DNA of 23,420 bases from an uncultured Nitrososphaera sp. (lineage in GTDB: Archaea; Thermoproteota; Nitrososphaeria; Nitrososphaerales; Nitrososphaeraceae). The stretch covers positions 1-23,420 of the forward strand of contig CAMLKF010000028.1 of the NCBI GenBank assembly GCA_946480575.1, read 5' to 3'. The position numbers and the translations under genes are program-made. The number at the start of each line of letters is the position of its first letter. Position 1 is the first letter of the stretch. The notes beneath the pieces are model-generated. The model was not told where the DNA came from. It ran no database searches and worked only from the letters and a program-made list of their open reading frames with translations. Shown here in pieces: positions 8,329-16,082 of the stretch.

Positions 8329-9396
8329 TTACTTTACGACAACGAGATCCTTAGTGAACCTGTTGAGCACCTTGGGCCGACGGTCGGCCACGATTATGCT
8401 GTCCTCTATCCTCACACCAAACTTGTTTTCGAGGTATATCCCAGGCTCAACTGTCACCGCCATGTTTGCCCTGAGCTCCTCGCCATTCTTCATGCGGAGC
8501 CAGGGAGGCTCGTGCACGTCAAGCCCTATGCCATGCCCAGTCGAGTGAATGAACGATTTTTCGTAGCCTCGCTCGCTTATCAGATTCCTGCACGTCTCGT
8601 CCACCTGGCCGCATGTGGCGCCTGCCTTTGCTGCGTCCAGGCCGGCCTTTTGCGACTCTTGCACGATCTCGTAGACCTTCTCCATTTCCGGCGTTGCCGA
8701 GCCTAACGCAAACGTCCTTGTGGCGTCGGCGATATAGCCGGCGTGCCTGAGCGTTAGGTCAACTACTATCATGTCGCCTTTGCGGAATTTCCTGTCGGTC
8801 ACCTCAGCATGTGGCAAGGCGCCGTTTGGTCCACCGGCGATGATTAGCGGGTTGAGCGTCGACTTGTACGATGGCGGGTTTGCACCCATCTTCATTGCTT
8901 CGTAAATGAGCTTGGCCTGCAGGTCGCGCTCTGACAATCCTGCTTTAATTTCCTCCGTGCATATTTCATACAGCTTGTCCAGAATTCTAGCCGCCCTTGA
9001 AATGACCCTGATCTCGGCTTCGTCCTTTATCCTGCGAGTCTGAAAGAACGGCTCAGTGTCCACCACGATGTCGCCGCCGTGCTTGCGCACCGATTCGACT
9101 GTAGAGTAGTCGCTGCAGTCTGTGCACGCCCTGCTGCCCTTTATTTCAGAAGCAAATGTAGAGACGAGCTCACTCCCCCTTTCTGTCTGGATAACCTCGC
9201 AATCTACCGAGGTTTTTTCAGCCCTTGAATATTCCAGCTTTGGTGCAATCAGCTTTGTGCCTTTCTCTGTGCACACTGCAATTGCCTCACCCCAGAACCC
9301 TGTCAGGTAGAACACGTTTTCCGGCTCAAATGCTGCGACTGCGCTGCACCCTTTTTTCTCAGCGTGGCGCAGGATGGTGGAACGACGCTCTTTCAT
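8329..9396 (-). CDS. M24-family metallopeptidase (Xaa-Pro dipeptidase/aminopeptidase type)
   Basis: The 355-aa product is a creatinase/prolidase-fold enzyme that removes residues next to proline in peptides. Residues 1-125 form the N-terminal domain and 130-355 the pita-bread catalytic domain. All five metal ligands are visible: Asp213 (VVDLTLR), Asp224 (IADATRTF), His288 (STGHGIGLDVHE), Glu317 (TVEPGIYL) and Glu331 (VRIEDS). His196 in PHAE matches the family proton-relay position. No signal peptide is present, so it is intracellular. A TTTTATAAAA box at 9426-9435 lies about 34 bases before the ATG. Substrate preference (dipeptide or longer) cannot be decided from sequence. Confidence 0.92.
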   Translation of the reverse strand: MKERRSTILRHAEKKGCSAVAAFEPENVFYLTGFWGEAIAVCTEKGTKLIAPKLEYSRAEKTSVDCEVIQTERGSELVSTFASEIKGSRACTDCSDYSTVESVRKHGGDIVVDTEPFFQTRRIKDEAEIRVISRAARILDKLYEICTEEIKAGLSERDLQAKLIYEAMKMGANPPSYKSTLNPLIIAGGPNGALPHAEVTDRKFRKGDMIVVDLTLRHAGYIADATRTFALGSATPEMEKVYEIVQESQKAGLDAAKAGATCGQVDETCRNLISERGYEKSFIHSTGHGIGLDVHEPPWLRMKNGEELRANMAVTVEPGIYLENKFGVRIEDSIIVADRRPKVLNRFTKDLVVVK

Positions 9397-9425
9397 TTAC
9401 TACACAACACATCTCCAGTACCCAG

Positions 9426-9435
9426 TTTTATAAAA
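9426..9435 (-). promoter_or_regulatory. TATA box of the M24 peptidase gene
   Basis: TTTTATAAAA reads identically on both strands in a short divergent intergenic region. Its centre is about 34 bases upstream of the peptidase ATG, consistent with a very short leader. The divergent aminotransferase probably uses the separate AATTAATTTAAATA stretch at 9460-9473. Confidence 0.5.
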
Positions 9436-9507
9436 CGTTACGCGGTTGCCGGTATTGTAAATTAATTTAAATATGGCTGGCACGCCCGCTTTTCTCGAGA
9501 TTATAAT

Positions 9508-10653
9508 ATGGAATACCTCGTAATGCTCCCCGGCCCAACGAATGTGCCAAACAGAGTTATGCAGGCAATGCTTGCGCCTGTGATAAACCATAGGAGCGAC
9601 GATTTCCGGACGTTATACAAGTCGATCGTGGAGAAGACGCAAAAGGTCTTCATGACTTCAAACGACATTGTGCTTCTTACCACTTCAGGAACTGGTGCTG
9701 TCGAGGCGTCAGTCGTCAACCTGATAAAAAGGGGCGACAAGGCTGTTATCCCGGTCAATGGCGAGTTCAGCACCCGCCTTGCAGACCTGATTGACAGCTG
9801 GGGCGGCCAGGCGATCAGGATAAACGCGCCACCCGGCGAGAACCCGCCTTACGACAAGTTCGAGGAGGCGTTTGACAAGCACAAGGACATCAAAGCCCTC
9901 TATGCAGTCTACAACGAAACATCAACCGGTACCACCATAAGGTATATGGACAAGCTTGGACAGCTGGCGTCAAGAAAGGGCGCCTACTTTATCGCCGACT
10001 CGGTATCCATCCTTGGCGGCGACGAGCTGCCTGTCGACAAGTGGAACATTGACATCTGCATTACTGCATCGCAAAAGGCCCTTGCGGCCCCGCCGGGCGT
10101 CGCTCCGATATCGATAAGCAAGCGCGCTAAGAAATACATGGAGGAAAACCCGCCGCCGACGCAGTATTTGAACCTGAAGCGCTACTTCAAGTACTACGAG
10201 GACCACTTTGAGACTCCGTTCACCCCGGCGCTGCCGCTCTACAACGCCTTCAGAGAAGCGCTGGATATGGTGCTTGAAGAAGGCATGGAAAACAGGATAA
10301 GACGCCACAGAGTATGCGCAGAGGCGTTCTACGCCGGCCTGAGCGCCCTCGGGCTGACTCCATTTGCCAAGCCAGACGCAAGGAGCAACATGATAATCGC
10401 TGTCAACTACCTGCAGGGAATGGACGACAAAAAGTTCCGCGGGCTCCTATCAAGCGAATTCAAGGTGCTTATTGCAGGAGGCTTTGGCGACCTCAAGGGC
10501 AAGGTCTTCAGAGTGGGCTCCATGGGCGAAGTTGGCAGATACCACGTCATGAGGACAATTTCGTCCGTAGCGTCGGCAATGAACATGCTTGGCGTTAAGA
10601 CCAACCCGGAAGCCACATCGGTAGCCATGGACAGGCTAAAGGCGCTTGGCTGA
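9508..10653 (+). CDS. Class V aminotransferase (alanine-glyoxylate / serine-pyruvate type)
   Basis: This PLP enzyme of the AGXT family transfers amino groups between alanine, serine or aspartate and glyoxylate or pyruvate. The N-terminus MLPGPTNVPNRVMQAML is typical, followed by TTSGTGAVEA (PLP-phosphate binding), YNETSTGT, and the strand ADSVSILGG. Lys190 in ASQKALAAPPG is the expected Schiff-base lysine. The length of 381 aa is normal. The ATG at 9508 is well supported by the conserved N-terminus. The gene has its own promoter in the divergent region and is followed by a separate FKBP promoter. Physiological substrates cannot be resolved; glyoxylate or serine metabolism is the reasonable inference. 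Confidence 0.88.
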   Translation: MEYLVMLPGPTNVPNRVMQAMLAPVINHRSDDFRTLYKSIVEKTQKVFMTSNDIVLLTTSGTGAVEASVVNLIKRGDKAVIPVNGEFSTRLADLIDSWGGQAIRINAPPGENPPYDKFEEAFDKHKDIKALYAVYNETSTGTTIRYMDKLGQLASRKGAYFIADSVSILGGDELPVDKWNIDICITASQKALAAPPGVAPISISKRAKKYMEENPPPTQYLNLKRYFKYYEDHFETPFTPALPLYNAFREALDMVLEEGMENRIRRHRVCAEAFYAGLSALGLTPFAKPDARSNMIIAVNYLQGMDDKKFRGLLSSEFKVLIAGGFGDLKGKVFRVGSMGEVGRYHVMRTISSVASAMNMLGVKTNPEATSVAMDRLKALG

Positions 10654-10680
10654 TGCCTTCCACTTTTTTGAATTGTTAAA

Positions 10681-10690
10681 TTAATATAAG
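10681..10690 (+). promoter_or_regulatory. TATA box of the FKBP gene
   Basis: TTAATATAAG is centred about 26 bases upstream of the ATG at 10712, which implies a leaderless transcript and argues for that start over the in-frame GTG at 10691 just after the box. Confidence 0.55.
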
Positions 10691-10711
10691 GTGAAACATC
10701 AGCCGTTTTCT

Positions 10712-11455
10712 ATGACTTTGGAGAAAGGTTCTCTTGTACTGGTGGATTATACTGCTAGAGTTAAAGATACTAACGAGGTTTTTGAGACCACACGCGAAGA
10801 AGAGGCGAAAAAGACAGAGCTCTACGACCCTACGCGCAAGTACGAGCCGCGGCTCGTGTCAGTTGGCGAGAGCTGGGTGCTCAAGGGCTTGGATGAGGCG
10901 CTGGCAAAGGCAAGTGTTGGCGACAGGCTCAATGTTGAGGTCACCCCTGACAAGGGCTTTGGCGACAGAGACCCAAACAAAGTGAGAATGATCCCACAGC
11001 GCAAGCTTGGCGACAAGGCTGACGAGGTTTCAGTTGGAGACGTCATTGAAGTGGACGATAGGACCGGAATTGTCCGCTACGTCGGCTCTGGCAGGATACA
11101 GGTCGACTTTAACCACAGGTTCGCCGGCAGGACGCTTTTGTACGACGTCAACGTCGTCAAAAAGCTGGACAGCGACAGCGACAAGGTAAGCGCCCTTGTA
11201 AGGAGAAGGATGGGCCTTGACGAGACCAAGGTGAGGGTCAACCTGGCGGCGCCAAACCTTGATATTGAGCTGCCAGAGGAAGCGTTCCTTGCAGAAGGGC
11301 TCCAAGTAATCAAGAGGGCTGTTGCAAACGACATATTCAAGTTTGTTACTAGCGTTAAAAACATCAGGTTCGTTGAAAACTATTCGGCGCCGGCAGAGCA
11401 GAAAAAGGCCGAGCAGCCAAAGGCCGAAGAAGAAAAGGCTGCAGCGGCGAAGTAA
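10712..11455 (+). CDS. FKBP-type peptidyl-prolyl cis-trans isomerase (SlyD-like, long archaeal form)
   Basis: This is a folding helper that isomerises prolyl bonds and probably chaperones proteins in the cytoplasm. The FKBP core starts at once (GSLVLVDYTARVKDTNEVFETT), followed by a charged linker, VGESWVLKGLDEAL and the insert-in-flap region with GDRDPNKVRMIP and RFAGRTLLYDV, the usual SlyD arrangement. A second domain from about residue 155 to 230 matches the long archaeal FKBP class. The last 20 residues are a Lys/Glu/Ala tail. I use the ATG at 10712 (247 aa) because the promoter overlaps the earlier GTG. The His-rich metal tail of bacterial SlyD is absent. Confidence 0.9.
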   Translation: MTLEKGSLVLVDYTARVKDTNEVFETTREEEAKKTELYDPTRKYEPRLVSVGESWVLKGLDEALAKASVGDRLNVEVTPDKGFGDRDPNKVRMIPQRKLGDKADEVSVGDVIEVDDRTGIVRYVGSGRIQVDFNHRFAGRTLLYDVNVVKKLDSDSDKVSALVRRRMGLDETKVRVNLAAPNLDIELPEEAFLAEGLQVIKRAVANDIFKFVTSVKNIRFVENYSAPAEQKKAEQPKAEEEKAAAAK

Positions 11456-11474
11456 AAAAGCACACAAGCAAAAG

Positions 11475-11484
11475 TTATTATAGT
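11475..11484 (+). promoter_or_regulatory. TATA box of the IscA-type gene
   Basis: The TTATTATAGT stretch is centred about 26 bases before the ATG at 11506, again suggesting a leaderless transcript. Confidence 0.45.
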
Positions 11485-11505
11485 AAAAAGACCAAATTAG
11501 CCCGT

Positions 11506-11853
11506 ATGGAAAGTGTTCAGCATCAAACGATAACGATAACCCCCAAGGCAGCTGAGAAGGTTGCCGAATTTATGAAGCAGGAGGGCAATACAGGCCTCTA
11601 CCTGAGAGTGTACGTCTCAGGCGGCGGGTGCGCGGGTCTGTCCTATGGAATGGGATTTGAAGAGAAGGCTGACGAAGATGACAAGGTCATTGAGCAGAAT
11701 GGCGTAAAGTTGCTAGTCGACAGCTACAGCCAGAGGTACCTGAGAGGCACCAGTATCGACTACATCGAGAGCCTGATGGGTTCTGGCTTCAAGATCAACA
11801 ACCCCAACGTGACGAAGAGCTGCTCGTGCGGACACTCATTCAGCACAGAGTAG
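11506..11853 (+). CDS. A-type iron-sulfur cluster carrier (IscA/SufA/ErpA/HesB family)
   Basis: A-type carriers bind and pass Fe-S clusters to target enzymes. The 115-aa product has the family layout: ITPKAAEKV at the N-terminus, YVSGGGCAGLSYGMGF, and a C-terminal CSCG. The three ligand cysteines are Cys42, Cys106 and Cys108, all present in normal spacing. It stands alone, not beside sufBCD, with its own TATA box and a T-rich region after the stop. It cannot be assigned to IscA, SufA or ErpA specifically. Confidence 0.93.
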   Translation: MESVQHQTITITPKAAEKVAEFMKQEGNTGLYLRVYVSGGGCAGLSYGMGFEEKADEDDKVIEQNGVKLLVDSYSQRYLRGTSIDYIESLMGSGFKINNPNVTKSCSCGHSFSTE

Positions 11854-11861
11854 GCAACCTT

Positions 11862-11891
11862 TTCTTCTCTCTTCTTTTGCCTTTTTCTAGA
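11862..11891 (+). terminator. T-rich archaeal-type terminator
   Basis: Several runs of T interrupted by C (CCTTTTCTTCTCTCTTCTTT and CCTTTTTCT) follow the IscA-type stop within about 10 bases. Poly-T tracts of this sort terminate archaeal transcripts without a hairpin. Confidence 0.5.
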
Positions 11892-11969
11892 TTAGATAGA
11901 CTGAATGAGTGAGTGAGTGACCTACGCACGATTCTGAAAGTCTTAAGTTATTTTTGCCAGTTAGAGAGC

Positions 11970-12440
11970 ATGCCCAAGAAACAACGACAGCAGCAGAAAA
12001 AGAGAGCATCTATCGCGGAAAAGGAAAGAGTTCAGTCAAGAACAGAAGAGAAAGGAAAAGGAGAAACGACAGAGAATCATTAACAGAGAAAAGAAGAGAG
12101 CAGTGAAGAGAATTCACCTCAAAAGGCTTGCAATCCTTTTTAGCCAGATTGCACCGCAGTTTGTATATATATTGCAGAATCGGCATCTGCTACCAACAAG
12201 CAACAATCCCCTCTGCTTGAGGATTCGACATACAATATCATACATCAGATTAAAAGAACATGCGACTTTCTGTATTCTTCTGTCAAAGACTGACTATCCG
12301 ATCCTTCTCTGCATCACAGAAAAACCTGAGCTTATCGAGCATGGAACTCGATTAAAGAAAGAGGACGAGCAGAATCACTTGAAAATGTTGTGGCAGAAGA
12401 GCTGCTTAGAGAGGTAAATGAAGGCAAGTTCGGATAACAA
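11970..12440 (+). pseudogene. Possible degenerate basic-protein gene (frames broken)
   Basis: I do not recognise this gene. An ATG at 11970 with a TTAAGTTATTTTT promoter about 20 bases upstream opens a 37-codon, very Lys/Gln/Glu-rich frame (MPKKQRQQQKKR...) ending at TAA 12081. The next frame then reads coding-like from about 12030 to 12180 (RIINREKKRAVKR, then RLAILFSQIAPQF). The first frame resumes at about 12170-12295 (LLEDSTYNIIHQIKRTCDFL) and again at 12357-12437 (ESLENVVAEELLREVNEGKFG). The alternation suggests one gene of about 155 codons with several indels. The GTG-initiated open frame at 12103-12417 alone would have no promoter and a less plausible product. Chance openness of an A-rich segment is the alternative. 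Confidence 0.35.
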
Positions 12441-12453
12441 TAGAAAAGCGATG

Positions 12454-12463
12454 TAGTATATAT
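12454..12463 (+). promoter_or_regulatory. TATA box of the 128-aa gene
   Basis: TAGTATATAT is centred about 33 bases before the ATG at 12492, and supports that start rather than the in-frame ATG at 12465 that lies just after it. Confidence 0.45.
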
Positions 12464-12491
12464 CATGTTTATCAATAGAGGATATATAATA

Positions 12492-12878
12492 ATGTCGGAT
12501 GCAGAGACGCTTTGCAATGAGATATTGAAACTCGATCCGTCTATCAGGTTTGCAGGCGTTGCAAACAATATGGGCCGGCTAATAGCGGCAAAGTTCAGGA
12601 AAGGATTGCAACCGCTATTAACAAGAGAAGAAATGGAAAGCTATACCATAAAGGCAGTGTTACGGATGAAAACCAGGGAGGATTATGAATCAGAACTTGG
12701 CAAAACCATTTACACTTATGCTCTGTATGAAAAGGTAAAGAGGGCATCCATAGCGCTGGACAGCGCCAGCTATTCGCTTTTGATGGTGTCGTTTGACACT
12801 GCATCTGATCATGAAGCGATCATTTTGGACAAGATATTGCCAATCTTGAAACGGCAGCGTCTTCGAGGGGCTAAATAG
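12492..12878 (+). CDS. Small thaumarchaeal protein of unknown function (DUF6659-like)
   Basis: The 128-aa product has a pattern that I associate with a family expanded in Nitrososphaera: an N-terminal helix, LDPSIRFAGVANNMGRLIA (a short beta hairpin carrying a RFAGV motif), a KGLQPLLTREEMESY helix, then two more strands and a C-terminal amphipathic helix. The shape recalls small sensor or roadblock-like folds, but that is inference. No metal-binding cysteines or membrane segments are visible. The family number is from recall and uncertain. The 3' end is convergent with the decayed gene on the other strand. Start chosen at 12492 from the upstream TATA box. Confidence 0.7.
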   Translation: MSDAETLCNEILKLDPSIRFAGVANNMGRLIAAKFRKGLQPLLTREEMESYTIKAVLRMKTREDYESELGKTIYTYALYEKVKRASIALDSASYSLLMVSFDTASDHEAIILDKILPILKRQRLRGAK

Positions 12879-12896
12879 AGAAAGCGAGTTGAACAT

Positions 12897-14015
12897 ATTT
12901 TGGCCTGCTCGAATAATCTTCTTCTCTGGTACAGCACTTGACCAAGCGACTTCTCAATGTATGCCATGTTTGTGTATTCCCTGTCAGGAAACTCGCGTAT
13001 GATCTGGATTGTTTCTTCCGGCGCTTCGACCTTTTGCCTGTTCTATTCAGCCTGACTTACAAGCTCGCTCTTGCTCTTTGGAAAAAATCCGTTCCAGACA
13101 GCATCTTGGCTACTGCTGCAGCAGAAGGTGCCCTAGTTGCTGCCGCCTTGCCCCCACCTTGCCTCCGCGTCCGGGAGCCTCTTCTCTGGACAGTCGCCTT
13201 ACTTCTTGCGACATTATAGCTGTTCGGTCCTGCCTGGAAACTCTCCTTTCAATAGTGGTTTCAGAGGCACTTGTTCTCCTTTTGATCCTTAACTCTTTGA
13301 ATAGCTCTGCCGTGTTTTCTGTTTCCTTTTCTTCACTCAGATCTATCTCGAGCTCTTCCTGAATGTCCTTCTTTCTGGCCCCAATCAGCAGCAGCAGCTG
13401 CGTATTTTCATAATTCAGCATGTCTGGGTCTTCCACGTTTATCCAACGCCTGTCTCCAAACTTTTCCTTGATGCTCGACAGGCATTACGGCTTTCTTTTT
13501 TCAAATGCCGCAAACCCGCGCACCTGAATGTCTGGATTTTTCACCGATACTATATAGCTTGCTTCTTTCTTTATTTATTTCAAATTCCTTTTGTGCGGGG
13601 CTGGGAAGTGCTGGCAATTCGAAGACATAAGCCATCTCTGTATGATTGTCATGTCTGACGATTGAGTACTTGCCTTCTCCCGCAGGGGCAGCTATCGCCA
13701 TCCTCCTCTTGACTCTTGTTTCAGTCGCATATTCTGCAGGGAGAAGTTCCTTTCGTATCTCTTCTGGGTTAGAGGCGGTAAGCACGTTTAGCGCCCAATT
13801 CCTCTCCACTGATGTTGATTTGCCCTCAACGATTTCAGGCAGCAGCTTTTGGCCTATAACGAAAAGCCGGTACTTGCCGCCTTCAGGGGCTGTAACCATG
13901 TGGAATCTCTGGACATCTCCGATATCGCTTACTTGTTCTGTTTCAACCTTTGGCCTGTAGAATAAGAGTATATCTCTCCTTGTTCTACAATTTGGGGCTT
14001 GTATTCCCTAGCCAT
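12897..14015 (-). pseudogene. Frameshifted pseudogene of a conserved protein of unknown function
   Basis: Reading the minus strand from an ATG at 14015 gives MAREYKPQIVEQGEIY, after which the frame breaks near 13964. It resumes as FYRPKVETEQVSDIGDVQRF and continues for about 130 codons (APEGGKYRLFVIGQK, SNPEEIRKELLPAEY, GEGKYSIVRHDNHTE). A second break near 13556 moves to SVKNPDIQVRGFAAFEKKK, and a third near 13480 to IKEKFGDRRWINVEDPDML and LLLLIGARKKDIQEELEI. Further shifts near 13150-13090 and an in-frame TAG at 13043-13045 precede a final coding-like run (KVEAPEETIQIIREFPD, then EKSLGQVLYQRRRLFEQAK). The joined sequence is clearly one ancestral protein of about 350-370 residues, which I recall as a family of unannotated archaeal/bacterial proteins with no known function. 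No functional product is expected. Confidence 0.8.
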
Positions 14016-14128
14016 GCACATAGCGTAGTCAAGATAGAAGATTTGAGTTGATGATGGTTAGTTGTATCCTTAAACAGATCCAGAAGGCAAGAAAACAGCA
14101 ACAACGAAAAATTAAAGGGCTGCTGGCT

Positions 14129-15406
14129 CTATGGCCACAATCCTCTTATCTTGACTGCCTCGACTACTCTGTTGACTGCGAGCACGGTGCTTGCCTTGCG
14201 CATGTTGACGCTGTACTTCTCATGGGTGTCGTAGACGTCGAGGAATGCCTTGGTGATGTTCCTGTCAAGCCGCTCATTGACCTCGGCCTCTGTCCAGTAA
14301 TCCCTGCGCAGGTTCTGCAGCCACTCAAAGTAGGACACGGTGACGCCGCCTCCGTTTGCAAGGATATCCGGGATTATCATGATCTTGTTCCTGTACAGGA
14401 TGTCGTCTGCCTCAGGGGTCGTCGGGCCGTTGGCCGCTTCTGCCATGATTTTCGCCTTGACCTTGCCGGCGTTCTTGCCTGTTATCTGGTTTTCAAGCGC
14501 AGCAGGTATCAGTATCGTGCACTCTGTTTCAAGCAGCTCTTCGTTGCTCATTGACTTGGCGCCGGGGAACCCCGCCACTGAGCCGGTCCTCTCCTTGTGC
14601 TTTCGGAGTGCTGCAACTTCCATCCCTGCCTTATTATAGACGCCGCCCCGGGAGTCAGACGCCGCTATTACCTTCGCGCCCTGCTCTTCCACAAACTGCG
14701 AAGCGAACTGGCCGGCGTTTCCAAACCCTTCCACCGCAACAGTTGCGGTCTTCATGTTTATCTTTAATTTCTTTGCTGCTTCTCTTACTGTGAATCCCAA
14801 TCCTCTGCCCGTTGCCTCATTCCTTCCGAGAGAGCCGCCGATTGCTATCGGCTTGCCGGTAATGATCTCTGGCTGGACAAAGTTGCCCTTGAGCGCCGAG
14901 TACGTATCCATTATCCATGCCATTTCTTTGCCGCCGGTGTAGACGTCTGGAGCCGGAATGTCAGTGTGCGGGCCGATGATATCGGCGATCGCATATGCAT
15001 AGCGCCTTGTCATGCGCTCAAGCTCGCCGTCAGACATTTCCTTTGGGTTGCAGATAATGCCACCCTTGCCTCCGCCATAGGGAATGTCTGCAACTGCGCA
15101 CTTCCATGTCATCCACATCGATAGAGCCTTGACCTCGTCTATTGTGACCTGCGGGTGGTACCTGATGCCACCTTTGTACGGGCCGCGGGCGTCGTTGTGC
15201 TGCGAGCGATAGCCAGTGAAAACCCGGATCTCGCCTTTATCCATTTTTACTGGCAGCGACACCGTGAGCACACGCTTTGGACTTGCTAAAACCTGGTGTA
15301 AACCTTTGTCTAGTTTTATCAGCTTTGCAGCTTCGTCAAGCTGTTTGAGAGCAACCTCAAATGGGTTAATCGTTGATGCAGTAGAGCCTTTTGCCGTCTC
15401 TAGCAT
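14129..15406 (-). CDS. gdhA: Glutamate dehydrogenase
   Basis: This hexameric enzyme interconverts 2-oxoglutarate plus ammonia and glutamate, an important ammonia-assimilation route in an ammonia oxidiser. The 425-aa product has the catalytic signature DIPYGGGKGGI with Lys114, the substrate lysines in GPYKGGIRYHP (Lys78) and MTWKCA (Lys102), and DIPAPDVYTGGKEM. The Rossmann fold starts with VAVEGFGNAGQFAS. Length and motifs match archaeal GDH throughout. Cofactor preference cannot be read safely. An AAATTTATAA box at 15431-15440 lies about 29 bases upstream of the ATG, giving a leaderless transcript. The transposon-like repeat element begins less than 100 bases upstream, close to this promoter. 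Confidence 0.95.
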   Translation of the reverse strand: MLETAKGSTASTINPFEVALKQLDEAAKLIKLDKGLHQVLASPKRVLTVSLPVKMDKGEIRVFTGYRSQHNDARGPYKGGIRYHPQVTIDEVKALSMWMTWKCAVADIPYGGGKGGIICNPKEMSDGELERMTRRYAYAIADIIGPHTDIPAPDVYTGGKEMAWIMDTYSALKGNFVQPEIITGKPIAIGGSLGRNEATGRGLGFTVREAAKKLKINMKTATVAVEGFGNAGQFASQFVEEQGAKVIAASDSRGGVYNKAGMEVAALRKHKERTGSVAGFPGAKSMSNEELLETECTILIPAALENQITGKNAGKVKAKIMAEAANGPTTPEADDILYRNKIMIIPDILANGGGVTVSYFEWLQNLRRDYWTEAEVNERLDRNITKAFLDVYDTHEKYSVNMRKASTVLAVNRVVEAVKIRGLWP

Positions 15407-15430
15407 GGCAATTCTCTAGATAAGGTAATG

Positions 15431-15440
15431 TTATAAATTT
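15431..15440 (-). promoter_or_regulatory. TATA box of gdhA
   Basis: AAATTTATAA on the minus strand is centred about 29 bases before the gdhA ATG at 15406. The inverted-repeat element starts about 60 bases farther upstream, so the promoter itself is intact. Confidence 0.55.
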
Positions 15441-15489
15441 TGTGTGCAAAACGAAGTGCGCATTGCTAGTTGTACTATTTAAGGAAACT

Positions 15490-15502
15490 CTCCTATCTCA
15501 TC
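15490..15502 (+). repeat. Left copy of putative 13-bp target-site duplication
   Basis: CTCCTATCTCATC directly abuts the outer end of the left inverted repeat. It matches the 13 bases directly outside the right repeat (16160-16172) at 11 of 13 positions in direct orientation, which is the geometry of a target-site duplication. Confidence 0.55.
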
Positions 15503-15579
15503 AAAAATAGAACCCCCCTCTTTGTGCTCAAAAATCTGACGCGCATGTCATAAAGCTGAAAGCTATGTAGATTGTATAA
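15503..15579 (+). repeat. Left 77-bp terminal inverted repeat
   Basis: It starts AAAAATAGAACCCCCC and ends GATTGTATAA. Base-by-base comparison shows identity with the reverse complement of 16083-16159 over all 77 positions. The inner end contains a TATA-like TTGTATAA. Similarity continues weakly inward to a shared ATGACGCT at 15593. Confidence 0.95.
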
Positions 15580-15730
15580 GTCACATGGTGTTATGACGCT
15601 AAGGAAAAGAAGAATAACTATAATTTCGAACTGCAGACGGTAAGGGCCTGCTATCGGGCTAAAGGGTAACAAGGTAATTCTAAGGGACAGGAAGAGTCTT
15701 TCATATGCCCCATAAAAGAAGATTCTATTG

Positions 15731-15958
15731 TTACTCGCAGAGTGACTCCGGAGCAGCCAAAAGAGTCCAATAATTTTTCAGTATTTCCTTGATCTTGGCT
15801 GCGACTTTGCCCGGGTTCTTACAAAAGACGGTTATTATCATGGGCTCCTTGCCAATGTCGCCTTTATGGTAAATGATGTCCGCTCTCGGGTTCTTTGAGA
15901 GCGCCTGCAATGTACCGCATGCCACACTGGAGCCTTCCTTTTTCTTGATGCCCTGCAA
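15731..15958 (-). pseudogene. ThiN-like C-terminal fragment inside the element
   Basis: This 75-codon frame contains ADIIYHKGDIGKEPMIITVF followed by NPGKVAAKIKEILKNYW. The (I/V)Y...G..GKEPM pattern followed by an NP.....KI.. helix resembles the C-terminal half of ThiN-type thiamine-phosphate synthase domains, as found in archaeal ThiD-ThiN and ThiR proteins. Only about a third of such a domain is present, and there is no own promoter, so I read it as a truncated or captured fragment. It overlaps the 3' part of the Cas1-like frame by about 95 bases in a different frame. Confidence 0.45.
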
Positions 15959-16070
15959 AAATGTCCTTGCCGCCTTTTAAGCACACTTTCTTATTCCTCA
16001 AACTTATCGAGGCTCCGTAGCCTCTCAAAAGCTTTACATTGTAGTAGCTTTTGTGCCCTCTGAGCGTCAT
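15864..16070 (-). pseudogene. Cas1-like N-terminal fragment inside the element
   Basis: The 68-codon frame begins MTLRGHKSYYNVKLLRGYGASISLR..KVCLKGG. The YNVKLL.GYG.SI.L.N.K..LK.G pattern is what I recall for the first beta-strands of archaeal Cas1 proteins. After about residue 38 the similarity ends, and the remaining residues are probably out of frame. None of the Cas1 catalytic Glu/His/Asp residues, which lie in the C-terminal domain, are present. The ATG lies 13 bases inside the right terminal repeat, whose inner TTGTATAA could act as its promoter. No CRISPR array or other cas gene is visible in the window. Confidence 0.45.
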
Positions 16071-16082
16071 GTAGCCTCTAAT

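Noticed and set aside
11904..11922. Short TGAG tandem repeat after the IscA-type gene
   Set aside because: Only about four copies of a 4-base unit; too small to be meaningful.
12103..12417. A GTG-started 104-aa open frame as an intact gene
   Set aside because: It has no promoter or upstream signal, and the coding-like segments switch to another frame within it, so I list a broken gene instead.
13110..13436. A separate 108-aa protein on the minus strand
   Set aside because: It is the C-terminal continuation of the frameshifted pseudogene; its ATG is an internal Met of the ancestral protein.
13501..13899. A separate 132-aa protein on the minus strand
   Set aside because: The family motif continues both before its ATG and after its stop in other frames, so it is one piece of the pseudogene.
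15666..15676. GTAACAAGGTA, identical to part of the 16S rRNA 3' end
   Set aside because: Only 11 bases match, and the surrounding sequence does not continue as rRNA; chance is the simplest explanation.
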